Below are positions 1-6,609 of a DNA stretch of 15,523 bases, one piece after another. Source of the stretch: an uncultured Streptococcus sp. (lineage in GTDB: Bacteria; Bacillota; Bacilli; Lactobacillales; Streptococcaceae); the NCBI RefSeq assembly GCF_959025735.1, contig NZ_CAUFJQ010000039.1, positions 1 to 15,523 on the forward strand. The letters are read 5' to 3'. The position numbers and the translations under genes were made by a program. How positions within the stretch are numbered: position 1 is the stretch's first letter; each line of letters begins with the position of its first letter. The notes under the pieces are model-generated. The model saw only the letters and a list, made by a program, of their open reading frames with translations, did not search any database and was not told the origin of the DNA.

Positions 1-2
1 AC

Positions 3-125
3 CAAAAGACCAATCTTCAAGAATTGGTAACGGATTTCCAATACAAGACCAAACTATTTAGTCAACAAGCAACAGCCTCTCTAAAAGAAATTCAAGACAT
101 CTGGCAACCAAGTAAAAACGATTGA
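3..125 (+). CDS. 3' end of an unidentified small-protein gene (partial)
   Basis: An open frame runs in from the left edge and ends at TGA 123-125, giving the last 40 residues of a protein. It starts in the window with QKTNLQELV and ends IWQPSKND. The fragment is hydrophilic, rich in Gln, Lys and Thr, and probably helical; there is no membrane segment and no motif I recognise. The stop codon lies inside the stem of the terminator that follows, which supports a real gene end. It converges on the LytR-family gene. In some streptococci a short conserved hypothetical gene lies convergent to brpA, and this may be that gene, but that is inference from remembered gene order. The rest of the gene is outside the window. 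Confidence 0.6.
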   Translation, partial: QKTNLQELVTDFQYKTKLFSQQATASLKEIQDIWQPSKND

Positions 126-145
126 GAAAACTCAATCGTTTTTTT
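114..145. terminator. Bidirectional intrinsic terminator
   Basis: A 13-bp perfect stem (114-126 with 131-143) closes an AAAA loop. It is followed by a T run on the + strand, and the matching A run precedes it for the - strand. It sits between two convergent stop codons, TGA 123-125 and the LytR-family stop at 147-149, so one hairpin can end both transcripts. Confidence 0.9.
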
Positions 146-146
146 C

Positions 147-1340
147 TTATTCTGAAGGTACCGTAGGTGTCACACTGCTCGACTCTGTAGCTGCAGGAGC
201 AACTGGTGTCACTGGTGCAACAGAACTTTGAGGCGTCACCACTCCCGTATCCTGGGTCGATGGTACAACTGGTAGTTGGTTAAACTCTTGGTAAACAGGT
301 GCTTCCTCAGATGATGCCGCTGGCGAATCATTTTGAGAAGAAGTATTCTTCAACTCTTCATCTCCATCTAATAGGTAAGCATTGGTTTTCAATGTTTTAA
401 TTTCTTTCATCCCCAAAGCTTTGCGGATGATATTTTGAATTTTCAAGAGATGTTTTGAAGTGACAATCTGATAACTTCCGCCATCTGCTAAGGTGGCATC
501 TTCTCCTTTCAGCTGGTACTGATGAATCGTTGAAAGGGCATCTTTATATCCTAACAATTGAAGAAGACTGTTGCTATCAAGTGAAATGTTGGTTTGCATA
601 TTGTCACTAACAGACTCAATGATTCCTTTGTAGTGACTCAAACTATTGAGGCTTAAAACTTTCTCAACAATCTTTTTGATCACTTCACGTTGGCGTTTTT
701 GACGTCCATAGTCTCCTTCTGGGTCTTGGTAGCGCATGCGTGAATAAACGAGAGCTTGGTCCCCATTAATCTCCTGACGTCCTGGTGCGATCTTAGCCGT
801 ATATTCTGGCTCATTTTCCTCGATCGAGATATCGAAGTCAAATGGATTGTTGACCGTGATGCCACCAACCTTATCCACTAATTGAACCAATCCCTTCATA
901 TTGATCATGACATAGCGGTCAATATGGATATTCAAAAGATCTTGAATGGTCTTAATGGCTAACTTGGCACCACCTTGAGCATAAGCCGAATTCAATTTTG
1001 CTTGGACCGTTTCGCCATCTGAAGTAATATTGGTTAGGATATCTCTTTCCAAGCTCGTCATGGTTGTTTCTTTTGTTTGAGGATTAACAGTCACCAAAAT
1101 CATGGTATCACTATTTCCGGCCCAAGGATCTTCCCGAGAACCGCTACCTGTATCAACCCCCATCAAAAGGATAGTCATCGGCTTGTTTTCTGCAATGACA
1201 TTGGTCTCATTTCCAAAGCCTTTATAGGTCTTACTGAGAGTCCCAGTCGTTTGGTTTAGGATGGTAAGGCCATAGGCCCCAATTCCAATCACTGTTACCG
1301 TCAATAAGCTCAAAAACATCAAAATAATTTTTTTAACCAT
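147..1340 (-). CDS. lytR: LytR-CpsA-Psr family cell-wall polymer ligase (LytR/BrpA type)
   Basis: This 397-aa membrane-anchored protein should transfer undecaprenyl-linked glycopolymers (teichoic acid or capsule type) onto peptidoglycan outside the cell. Residues 1-29 form a short basic N-terminus and one membrane helix. The LCP catalytic domain spans about 52-230: the PMTILLMGVD strand, the GNSDTM motif with D78, LERD with R99, and the SRMRY...YGRQKRQ block with R201, R203 and R213, which bind pyrophosphate in this family. The tail from about 335 is rich in Ser, Thr, Pro and Ala and ends in PTVPSE; it looks like a disordered spacer in or near the wall. The gene is last in a tsaE-GNAT-LCP unit, 13 nt after the GNAT stop. 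The Shine-Dalgarno is only a purine-rich GAGAGAG. The same trio flanks the biofilm gene brpA in S. mutans and lytR in pneumococcus; that orthology is inferred from context and the acidic substrate is not known. Confidence 0.9.
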   Translation of the reverse strand: MVKKIILMFLSLLTVTVIGIGAYGLTILNQTTGTLSKTYKGFGNETNVIAENKPMTILLMGVDTGSGSREDPWAGNSDTMILVTVNPQTKETTMTSLERDILTNITSDGETVQAKLNSAYAQGGAKLAIKTIQDLLNIHIDRYVMINMKGLVQLVDKVGGITVNNPFDFDISIEENEPEYTAKIAPGRQEINGDQALVYSRMRYQDPEGDYGRQKRQREVIKKIVEKVLSLNSLSHYKGIIESVSDNMQTNISLDSNSLLQLLGYKDALSTIHQYQLKGEDATLADGGSYQIVTSKHLLKIQNIIRKALGMKEIKTLKTNAYLLDGDEELKNTSSQNDSPAASSEEAPVYQEFNQLPVVPSTQDTGVVTPQSSVAPVTPVAPAATESSSVTPTVPSE

Positions 1341-1353
1341 ATAGAATCTCTCT

Positions 1354-1884
1354 CTAATCTATCAGTTTCCCCATAAGGTAAACATCTAAGAATTCTCCTT
1401 CAGCTGAACAAGCTCCACGAGCTTGGCAACCTTCGATCTCAAAACCTAACTTTTTATACAGGTGAACTGCTCGTTCATTGCGCACTTGGACATTCAAGAC
1501 TAGTTTGCGAAGAACACCGGTCGAGTGCGCCCACTCGATCCCTTCTTCCAACAAGATCTGTCCAAGTCCTTGATTCCAATAAGCTTTTTGAACCACAATA
1601 AAGACATCACCAATATGCTGAATGTACCGTTGAGAAGCTGCAGTGATATTTAACAAAGCTGCCAGTTCCTGATCTAGAAATAGCAAGAGGCAAATCCTGT
1701 TTTCCGCCATCTCTTGCACCATCAGAAATTGCTCCATGTCTGCTGGAGACATGCCAATTCCAGCTTCATCTAGCGTCATGTAATCTGACTCTTTCCCAAC
1801 TTGATTTAAGAAATCAACGACAAGAGCCGCGTCTGCACTGTCAGCTTGCCGAATTTCTACTGTCACTTCCTTTTCCTTAGTCAT
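1354..1884 (-). CDS. GNAT family N-acetyltransferase
   Basis: This 176-aa GNAT-fold protein should transfer an acetyl group from acetyl-CoA to an amine; the substrate is unknown. Acetyl-CoA binding motif A appears as YWNQGLGQILLEEG, where QGLG fits the Q/R-x-x-G-x-G/A loop. The following VRNERAVHLYKKLGF is the motif B signature with the usual Asn and Tyr. I chose ATG 1884, which overlaps the tsaE stop by 8 nt and has AGGTGG nine bases upstream. A TTG seven codons earlier would place the start on top of that ribosome binding site. The gene lies between tsaE and the LCP gene in one transcript. RimI-like ribosomal protein acetyltransferases are often found near t6A genes, but this sequence does not allow a RimI call, and a small-molecule or ribosomal-protein acetylase are both possible. 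Confidence 0.88.
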   Translation of the reverse strand: MTKEKEVTVEIRQADSADAALVVDFLNQVGKESDYMTLDEAGIGMSPADMEQFLMVQEMAENRICLLLFLDQELAALLNITAASQRYIQHIGDVFIVVQKAYWNQGLGQILLEEGIEWAHSTGVLRKLVLNVQVRNERAVHLYKKLGFEIEGCQARGACSAEGEFLDVYLMGKLID

Positions 1885-2332
1885 CGGTTTTTTCCACCTG
1901 CTCAAAGGATGCTAGCAAAGCTTCTGCACGCGCTCCATGAGCTTCAAAAGCTAACTCTCGCCCATCTTCTAATTTTCGGATAAAAATTTTTAGATAAGCA
2001 TCCGAGAGACTCGGCTCAATCAGCTCTCCCCATTCAATAATGGTCGCACCATCTCCAAATAGAAAATCATCTAAATCAATAGAATCTGGATCATTCCCAA
2101 TCCGGTAAACATCCAAATGGTATAAAGGCAAGCGACCTTCGTATTCACGAACAATAGTATAGGTCGGGCTTTTAATCATCTGATCAATCCCTAACCCCTT
2201 TGCAATTCCCTTGGTAAAGGTCGTTTTCCCTGCTCCTAGATCACCTGATAAGATGATCACGTCTTGCTTTTCTAAGAGTTTTCCTAGCTGTTTTCCTAGA
2301 GCGATCAGCTCCGTTTCATTGTGACTAATCAT
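1877..2332 (-). CDS. tsaE: tRNA t6A biosynthesis ATPase TsaE
   Basis: TsaE is the 151-aa P-loop ATPase that drives the TsaB-TsaD-TsaE complex, which makes N6-threonylcarbamoyladenosine at position 37 of ANN-decoding tRNAs in the cytoplasm. The Walker A loop is GDLGAGKTT at residues 30-38. The family signatures SPTYTIVREYEG (55-66), HLDVYR (72-77) and IIEWGE (98-103) follow in the expected order, and length is normal. It is the first gene of the - strand unit and its end overlaps the GNAT start by 8 nt. The -10 hexamer lies only 6 nt before ATG 2332 and there is no Shine-Dalgarno, so the mRNA may be leaderless. The next in-frame codons offer no better start before the conserved region. Confidence 0.95.
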   Translation of the reverse strand: MISHNETELIALGKQLGKLLEKQDVIILSGDLGAGKTTFTKGIAKGLGIDQMIKSPTYTIVREYEGRLPLYHLDVYRIGNDPDSIDLDDFLFGDGATIIEWGELIEPSLSDAYLKIFIRKLEDGRELAFEAHGARAEALLASFEQVEKTDD

Positions 2333-2338
2333 TTCTCT

Positions 2339-2347
2339 ATTATACCA
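2339..2347 (-). promoter_or_regulatory. Extended -10 promoter for tsaE
   Basis: On the - strand the sequence reads TGGTATAAT, a perfect -10 hexamer (2344-2339) with a TGn extension. No good -35 is present at 17 bp (GAGCAG), which is tolerable for extended -10 promoters. Initiation 6-7 nt downstream would fall at or within about one base of the tsaE ATG. Confidence 0.7.
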
Positions 2348-2520
2348 AACTTTTTAAAAATCTGCTCTTTCTTTTAGAAATTGTTCGACTCAGGTTTGCT
2401 TTTTAGATAGATAGTCAAACTATTTTAAAGTAAAATAAGTTAAGTGATTCTGCAAAAAAATAAATTTGAGTTCCAATTTTTAAATCGATTTAAGAAAATA
2501 CTGAAACTTTCCGCTGTGAG

Positions 2521-2552
2521 AAAAGTGCCTGAAACAATAACGTTTCAGGCAC
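2521..2552 (-). terminator. Strong hairpin, probable - strand terminator
   Basis: An 11-bp perfect inverted repeat, GTGCCTGAAAC (2525-2535) with GTTTCAGGCAC (2542-2552), closes a 6-nt loop. Read on the - strand it is followed by TTTT (2524-2521), as expected for a terminator of transcripts leaving the permease gene. On the + strand it is followed by TCGG, so it would not terminate there. Confidence 0.6.
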
Positions 2553-2640
2553 TCGGAATTATTGAGACCTTAGGCTCAATAATTAGTCATGGAACTTCAA
2601 AGAAGTTCGCTGACGTCCGTACTCACCTAAGGAATGTTTT
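2521..2640. repeat. Palindrome-rich intergenic element (candidate small interspersed repeat)
   Basis: This stretch lies in the 381-nt gene-free gap between tsaE and the permease. Three inverted repeats occur in a row: 11 bp (2525-2535/2542-2552), 10 bp AATTATTGAG/CTCAATAATT (2557-2566/2575-2584) and 7 bp GAACTTC/GAAGTTC (2592-2598/2602-2608). CCTTAGG (2568-2574) is also mirrored by CCTAAGG (2626-2632). Dense perfect stems outside any gene resemble the small non-autonomous repeats (BOX or RUP class) of streptococci. I could not match it to a named class and there is only one copy here, so the repeat call and its ends are inference. The rest of the gap, 2348-2520, is AT-rich with nothing I can support. 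Confidence 0.45.
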
Positions 2641-2664
2641 TGGTATAACTTTGTCTTCAATCTG

Positions 2665-2696
2665 AAAGGAATGGGAAACCACTCCCATTCCTTTTT
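2665..2696. terminator. 12-bp hairpin downstream of the permease gene
   Basis: AAAGGAATGGGA (2665-2676) pairs perfectly with TCCCATTCCTTT (2683-2694) around AACCAC. It begins 19 nt past the permease stop on the - strand, so it probably helps end that transcript. The U tract is better on the + strand (five T, 2692-2696) than on the - strand (TTT then C), so orientation is ambiguous. Confidence 0.6.
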
Positions 2697-2713
2697 AAAT
2701 ATTTCCCTGATAA

Positions 2714-4135
2714 CTAATTCAAGGCCATGCTCACGTAGTTTAAGATAAAGAGAACATCTAGGATCCAAATCATGCTATGCACTTCTTTGGCTTGTCCTTT
2801 AACCACTTTCACCAAGCTATAGGTGATAAATCCAGCAGCGATCCCTTGTGTAATCGAGTAGCTGAAGCCCATAAAGATAGAAGTGAAGAAGGCAGGAACT
2901 GCTTCTGACATATCTTCCCAATGGATATTTTTCAAGCCACTCAACATCATAATCCCAACAACAATCAAAATTGGAGCTGTAGCAGCGGTCGGTACAATCG
3001 CCAACAAAGGACTAAAGAGACTTGAAATAGCAAAACAGATTGCCACAACCAAGGCTGTCAAACCAGTGCGTCCACCAGCTCCAATACCAGCTGCAGACTC
3101 AACATACGTCGTTACGTTTGAAGTTCCTGCAATGGCTCCGACTGAAGTCGCTACAAGGTCTGAATAGAGGGCCTTATCTAATTTCGCTGATTGATGGTTT
3201 TCCCCATTTGTCGCAACAATCCCAACTTTTTCACCCGTACCGATCAAAGTTCCAATTGTATCAAAAATATCGGTCAAGGAGAAGGCTAAGATTGCCATTA
3301 AGGTTTCAGGCAAACGAGACGTATTGGAAATCAACGAACCCAATCCTTTCGATCCTAAAGCTTGACCAAAGATCGTGCCTAAATCATTAAAGGCAGCTCC
3401 TAGATGGTTACTTGCAAAGTCGATTTTACTGATATCAACAACATGGATGAGAATTCCAAGAACAGTCGTTGCTAAGATGGAAAGGATAATCCCTCCCTTA
3501 ATCCCTTTGACAACAAAGAAAATGGTAATCGCAAGACCAACAAGGGCCAAGAGGACGGCTGGATTGTTAAAATCAACCAAACCAGGAACAGCAGATGCAT
3601 TGGCTGAAATCGTTGCATTCGCCTTATCTGCTCCTTCTCCGACCACTGTATAGGTATGAGGGTCAATCGTAAATTTCAAAAATCCTGCATTCTTAATCCC
3701 AACATAGGCCAAGAAAATCCCAATCCCCGCTGAAATAGCAGAGCGTAGGGCTGTCGGAATCGATTCGATGATCATCTTCCGAACATTTGTCAATGTGATG
3801 ATCAATGAAATCACACCACAAATGAAGACCATTCCCAAAGCTTCCTGCCATGAGTAGCCCATACCAAATACAACGGTAAAGGTAAAGAAGGCATTCAAGC
3901 CCATTCCTGGTGCTTGTGCATAGGGTAAATTGGCATAAAAAGCCATCATCAAGGTTCCGACCACAGATCCAATAATCGTTGCAAGGAAGACCCCTTGAGC
4001 TGGCATACCTGTTTGTGACAACATTTGAGGATTTACGAAGAGGATATAACTCATCGCAAAAAAGGTTGTCAGACCAGCAAGAACCTCTGTCCGAACAGTG
4101 GTTCCATGTTCTGAAAGTTTAAAAAACTTATCCAT
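2714..4135 (-). CDS. NCS2-family purine (hypoxanthine/guanine/xanthine) permease, AzgA/PbuG-PbuO type
   Basis: This 473-aa polytopic membrane protein should import a purine base by proton symport. The N-terminus MDKFFKLSEHGTTVRTEVLAG and TTFFAMSYILFVNPQ are hallmark openings of the AzgA-like branch. The conserved NLPYAQAPGMGLNAFFTF block at about 69-86 belongs to substrate-site helix 3, and FSLTDIFDTIGTLIG marks the second conserved region. Hydrophobic helices continue to the end, giving the usual 12-14 segments. I chose ATG 4135, preceded by AAAAAGGAG, over a TTG 14 codons earlier whose extension would contain that Shine-Dalgarno. It is a single-gene unit with its own promoter, divergent from the HAD gene. 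Which purine is carried cannot be read from the sequence. A similar permease lies next to Cof and adhP genes in pneumococcus, as I recall. Confidence 0.93.
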   Translation of the reverse strand: MDKFFKLSEHGTTVRTEVLAGLTTFFAMSYILFVNPQMLSQTGMPAQGVFLATIIGSVVGTLMMAFYANLPYAQAPGMGLNAFFTFTVVFGMGYSWQEALGMVFICGVISLIITLTNVRKMIIESIPTALRSAISAGIGIFLAYVGIKNAGFLKFTIDPHTYTVVGEGADKANATISANASAVPGLVDFNNPAVLLALVGLAITIFFVVKGIKGGIILSILATTVLGILIHVVDISKIDFASNHLGAAFNDLGTIFGQALGSKGLGSLISNTSRLPETLMAILAFSLTDIFDTIGTLIGTGEKVGIVATNGENHQSAKLDKALYSDLVATSVGAIAGTSNVTTYVESAAGIGAGGRTGLTALVVAICFAISSLFSPLLAIVPTAATAPILIVVGIMMLSGLKNIHWEDMSEAVPAFFTSIFMGFSYSITQGIAAGFITYSLVKVVKGQAKEVHSMIWILDVLFILNYVSMALN

Positions 4136-4195
4136 TTCAGAATAAACTCCTTTTTCATCATTCTCGCTCCCAATCAATTTGCGAACGTTATATCT

Positions 4196-4224
4196 ATTCT
4201 ACCAAAAGATCTTTCGTCTTTCAA
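4196..4224 (-). promoter_or_regulatory. Sigma-A promoter for the purine permease
   Basis: On the - strand TTGAAA (4224-4219) and TAGAAT (4201-4196) are separated by 17 bp, with TGG before the -10 as a TGn extension. Predicted start near 4189 gives a leader of about 50 nt, too short for a full purine riboswitch. Confidence 0.75.
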
Positions 4225-4271
4225 GAAATCCCGCTTCGCTTCTCGATTTTTGAGCGCTTTTCCGATTTTTC

Positions 4272-4280
4272 TGATATAAT
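4272..4280 (+). promoter_or_regulatory. Extended -10 promoter for the HAD gene
   Basis: TGATATAAT is a perfect -10 (4275-4280) with a TGn extension. The best -35 candidate, TTGAGC at 4250, is 19 bp away and weak. The -10 lies 30 nt before the HAD start codon. Confidence 0.7.
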
Positions 4281-4310
4281 GGTCTCATTCTTCTCGAAAG
4301 GAACTGAAAT

Positions 4311-5123
4311 ATGCATAAAAAGATGATCGCTCTAGATCTAGACGGAACCCTCTTAAATTCCGAAAGCAAATTGAGCGACTTTACCATTGATACCATTAAA
4401 AAAATTAGCGCTCTTGGCCATAAAATCATTATTACAACAGGACGTCCCTACCGTATGGCCCATACCTATTACAAACAACTAGAGCTTGATACTCCGATGA
4501 TCAATTTCAATGGCTCCCTCACCCATCTGCCTGAGAAAAAATGGGCAGATGAACAATGTTTAACTTTAGATAAAAAATACCTCCTAGATATGGTCGCCAA
4601 CCGGGATACCATCCAAGCGGACTTTATAGCTGGCGAATACCGCAATAAATTCTATATTACCGATCCAAATGAGCAAGTCGCAGACCCTAAATTATTCGGT
4701 ATCGAGGCTTTCCAACCAGAAAATCAATTTAATCCAGAACGGGTAACAAGTGACCCAAACTGTATCCTTTTTCAAACGAAAGCGGAAGACAAATATGCTC
4801 TGGCAGATGAAATGAATCGGCATTATGACTACAGTCTGTCTATCAATACTTGGGGTGGTCCCTTAAATATTCTGGAATGCAATCCAAAAAATGTGACCAA
4901 AGCTTCTGCTCTGACCTACCTTCTGGATAAACTCAATATGGATCAGAAAGATTTGATTGCCTTTGGAGACGAGCACAATGATACTGAGATGCTAGCTCTA
5001 GCTGGTTATGGATACGCTATGAAAAATGCCAGCTCCATCCTTCTCCCCTATGCAGACTCCATCACTGATTTCACGAATAATGAAGATGGTGTCGCGCGTC
5101 AACTCATTCAATTATTCTTATAA
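4311..5123 (+). CDS. Cof-type HAD-superfamily phosphatase (subclass IIB)
   Basis: This 270-aa cytoplasmic phosphatase has all four HAD motifs. Motif I is DLDGT with nucleophile D9 and acid/base D11; motif II is ITTGRP around T42-T43; motif III is K197 in NVTKAS; motif IV is GDEHND (219-224), which binds magnesium. The large cap between motifs II and III (about 80-185) is the C2 cap of the Cof/YidA group, whose members hydrolyse sugar phosphates, FMN, PLP and similar compounds; the substrate cannot be predicted. AAAGGA lies 8 nt before ATG 4311. It is transcribed alone, away from the purine permease and toward adhP, and ends at its own terminator. Co-localisation with a purine permease hints at nucleotide salvage, but that is speculation. 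Confidence 0.93.
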   Translation: MHKKMIALDLDGTLLNSESKLSDFTIDTIKKISALGHKIIITTGRPYRMAHTYYKQLELDTPMINFNGSLTHLPEKKWADEQCLTLDKKYLLDMVANRDTIQADFIAGEYRNKFYITDPNEQVADPKLFGIEAFQPENQFNPERVTSDPNCILFQTKAEDKYALADEMNRHYDYSLSINTWGGPLNILECNPKNVTKASALTYLLDKLNMDQKDLIAFGDEHNDTEMLALAGYGYAMKNASSILLPYADSITDFTNNEDGVARQLIQLFL

Positions 5124-5130
5124 TAGGAAC

Positions 5131-5159
5131 AGACATGAGCTATCCCCTCATGTCTTTTT
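5131..5159 (+). terminator. Intrinsic terminator after the HAD gene
   Basis: AGACATGAG (5131-5139) pairs with CTCATGTCT (5147-5155) around CTATCCC and runs into TTTTT. It starts 7 nt after the stop codon. Confidence 0.9.
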
Positions 5160-5214
5160 CTGCGCTAAATCCTTAATCGGTTAATCAATACCCTTCTTTT
5201 TTTCCATTTTTTTA

Positions 5215-5243
5215 TTGTTCAATAGATAAGTTTGTGATATTAT
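5215..5243 (+). promoter_or_regulatory. Promoter for adhP
   Basis: TTGTTC (5215-5220) and TATTAT (5238-5243) are spaced 17 bp apart with TGA directly before the -10, a TGn extension. Predicted start is near 5250, leaving about 60 nt of leader. Confidence 0.7.
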
Positions 5244-5257
5244 TAACATAGTTATTA

Positions 5258-5271
5258 AAGAAGCGCTTTCA
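5258..5271 (+). promoter_or_regulatory. cre-like site (CcpA operator) in the adhP leader
   Basis: AAGAAGCGCTTTCA matches the cre consensus TGNNARCGNWWWCA except for the first two bases, with a perfect central GCGC and right half. It lies about 8-21 nt downstream of the predicted start, where CcpA typically blocks elongation or promoter clearance. Its left part also pairs with CGCTTCT at 5284-5290. Confidence 0.6.
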
Positions 5272-5312
5272 AAAATTCTAAATCGCTTCTCGTTCACTTA
5301 AGGAGGAACAAA

Positions 5313-6335
5313 ATGAAAGCTGTTGTTGTAAATCCAGAAGGTACTGGTGTTGAAATCGTTGCAAACAAAGACATGCGTCCACTTGAAACAGGGGAAGCTC
5401 TTGTTCAAATCGAATACTGTGGTGTCTGCCACACTGACTTGCACGTCGCTCACGGAGACTTCGGTAAAGTGCCAGGCCGTGTTCTTGGACACGAAGGAAT
5501 CGGAATTGTGAAAGAAGTCGCTCCAGATGTCAAGAGCCTAAAAGTTGGAGATCGTGTCAGTGTCGCATGGTTTTTCGAAGGATGTGGAACTTGTGAATAC
5601 TGTACAACCGGTCGCGAAACCCTTTGCCGTACTGTAAAAAATGCTGGTTATTCTGTTGACGGAGGAATGGCTGAGCAATGTATCGTTACTGCAGATTACG
5701 CAGTGAAAGTACCTGAAGGATTAGATCCAGCCCAAGCTTCTTCTATCACTTGTGCAGGTGTTACAACTTACAAAGCCATCAAAGAAGCCAAAGCAGAACC
5801 AGGACAATGGATCGTTATCTACGGAGCTGGTGGATTGGGTAACTTGGCTGTTCAATATGCCAAGAAAGTCTTCAACGCACATGTCATCGCTGTTGATATC
5901 AACAATGACAAACTGGAATTGGCGAAAGAAGTTGGTGCAGACTTTGTCATCAACGGTCGCGAAGTCGAAGATGTCCCAGGATTGATCAAAGAAAAAACAA
6001 ATGGTGGAGCTCACTCTGCTGTCGTAACAGCTGTTTCTAAAGTAGCTTTCAACCAAGCAGTAGATTCTGTTCGTGCAGGTGGCCGCATTGTCGCAGTTGG
6101 TCTTCCTTCTGAAATGATGGACCTCAGCATTGTGAAAACTGTATTAGATGGTATCCAAGTCATTGGTTCTCTTGTAGGAACTCGTAAAGACTTGGAAGAA
6201 GCCTTCCAATTTGGTGCAGAAGGCTTGGTAGTCCCTGTCGTTCAAAAACGTCCAGTAGAAGATGCTGTCAAAGTCTTTGACGAAATGGAAGCTGGAACCA
6301 TTCAAGGACGTATGGTACTTGACTTTACAAACTAA
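5313..6335 (+). CDS. adhP: Zinc-dependent alcohol dehydrogenase, AdhP type
   Basis: This 340-aa medium-chain dehydrogenase reduces acetaldehyde to ethanol (or the reverse) with NAD(H), regenerating NAD+ in fermentation. Catalytic zinc ligands are C36, H60 in GHE and C147. The structural zinc lobe has C91, C94, C97 and C105. The Rossmann loop is GAGGLG at 171-176, with D195 after the second strand favouring NAD over NADP. Length and the CGVCHTDLH opening are typical of AdhP/AdhA. A strong TAAGGAGG (5299-5306) sits 6 nt before ATG. It is monocistronic, with its own promoter, a cre-like site and a terminator, and lies just upstream of manLMN in the same direction. Glucose-responsive expression through CcpA is plausible from the site but untested. 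Confidence 0.96.
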   Translation: MKAVVVNPEGTGVEIVANKDMRPLETGEALVQIEYCGVCHTDLHVAHGDFGKVPGRVLGHEGIGIVKEVAPDVKSLKVGDRVSVAWFFEGCGTCEYCTTGRETLCRTVKNAGYSVDGGMAEQCIVTADYAVKVPEGLDPAQASSITCAGVTTYKAIKEAKAEPGQWIVIYGAGGLGNLAVQYAKKVFNAHVIAVDINNDKLELAKEVGADFVINGREVEDVPGLIKEKTNGGAHSAVVTAVSKVAFNQAVDSVRAGGRIVAVGLPSEMMDLSIVKTVLDGIQVIGSLVGTRKDLEEAFQFGAEGLVVPVVQKRPVEDAVKVFDEMEAGTIQGRMVLDFTN

Positions 6336-6351
6336 ATCACTGAACCTACAG

Positions 6352-6380
6352 GACTAGCCCAACTGGGCTGGTCTTTTTTT
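6352..6380 (+). terminator. Intrinsic terminator after adhP
   Basis: GACTAGCCC (6352-6360) pairs with GGGCTGGTC (6365-6373), nine pairs including one G-U, around AACT, followed by seven T. It separates adhP from manLMN. Confidence 0.93.
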
Positions 6381-6500
6381 GAGCACTCTCAATAGATCCA
6401 TCAACCAGGTTGTTATATTTTTATTTTACTTTTTCGATTCATGAATGATTTTCGATCATTTCGCACCCAACCTTTACTTACAAACTATAGTATCTATGAC

Positions 6501-6536
6501 ACTGTTTTTAGGGAATCATATAGCGATAAAAACAGT
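6501..6536. repeat. 10-bp inverted repeat between adhP and manLMN
   Basis: ACTGTTTTTA (6501-6510) is a perfect inverted repeat of TAAAAACAGT (6527-6536) with a 16-nt spacer. It lies about 75 bp upstream of the manL -35 box. There is no T tract after it, so it is not a terminator; it could be an activator or repressor site. The rest of 6381-6609 is AT-rich with no ORF or RNA I can support. Confidence 0.5.
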
Positions 6537-6609
6537 AGGAATAGGTGTTCTATAGATATAAGTTAATATAACAAAGATGCTCTTTTACCTGTAAATTTTG
6601 ATAGAAAAA

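Noticed and set aside
1885..1905. TTG start extending the GNAT protein by seven residues
   Set aside because: The extension covers the AGGTGG ribosome binding site of the ATG at 1884.
2444..2665. 73-codon + strand ORF in the tsaE-permease gap
   Set aside because: It starts with GTG without a ribosome binding site, runs straight through three perfect inverted repeats, and its product matches no family I know. The repeats explain the sequence better.
2583..2768. 61-codon - strand ORF overlapping the permease 3' end
   Set aside because: It overlaps the real permease C-terminus in another frame and then reads through the palindromic element, so the apparent tail is repeat-derived.
4136..4195. 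Purine riboswitch in the permease leader
   Set aside because: The predicted leader is only about 50 nt and lacks the three-way junction with its conserved pyrimidine-rich loops.
6381..6609. Sigma-54 promoter and activator site for the mannose PTS
   Set aside because: No GG-N10-GC element is present upstream of manL, and a clean sigma-A promoter explains transcription.
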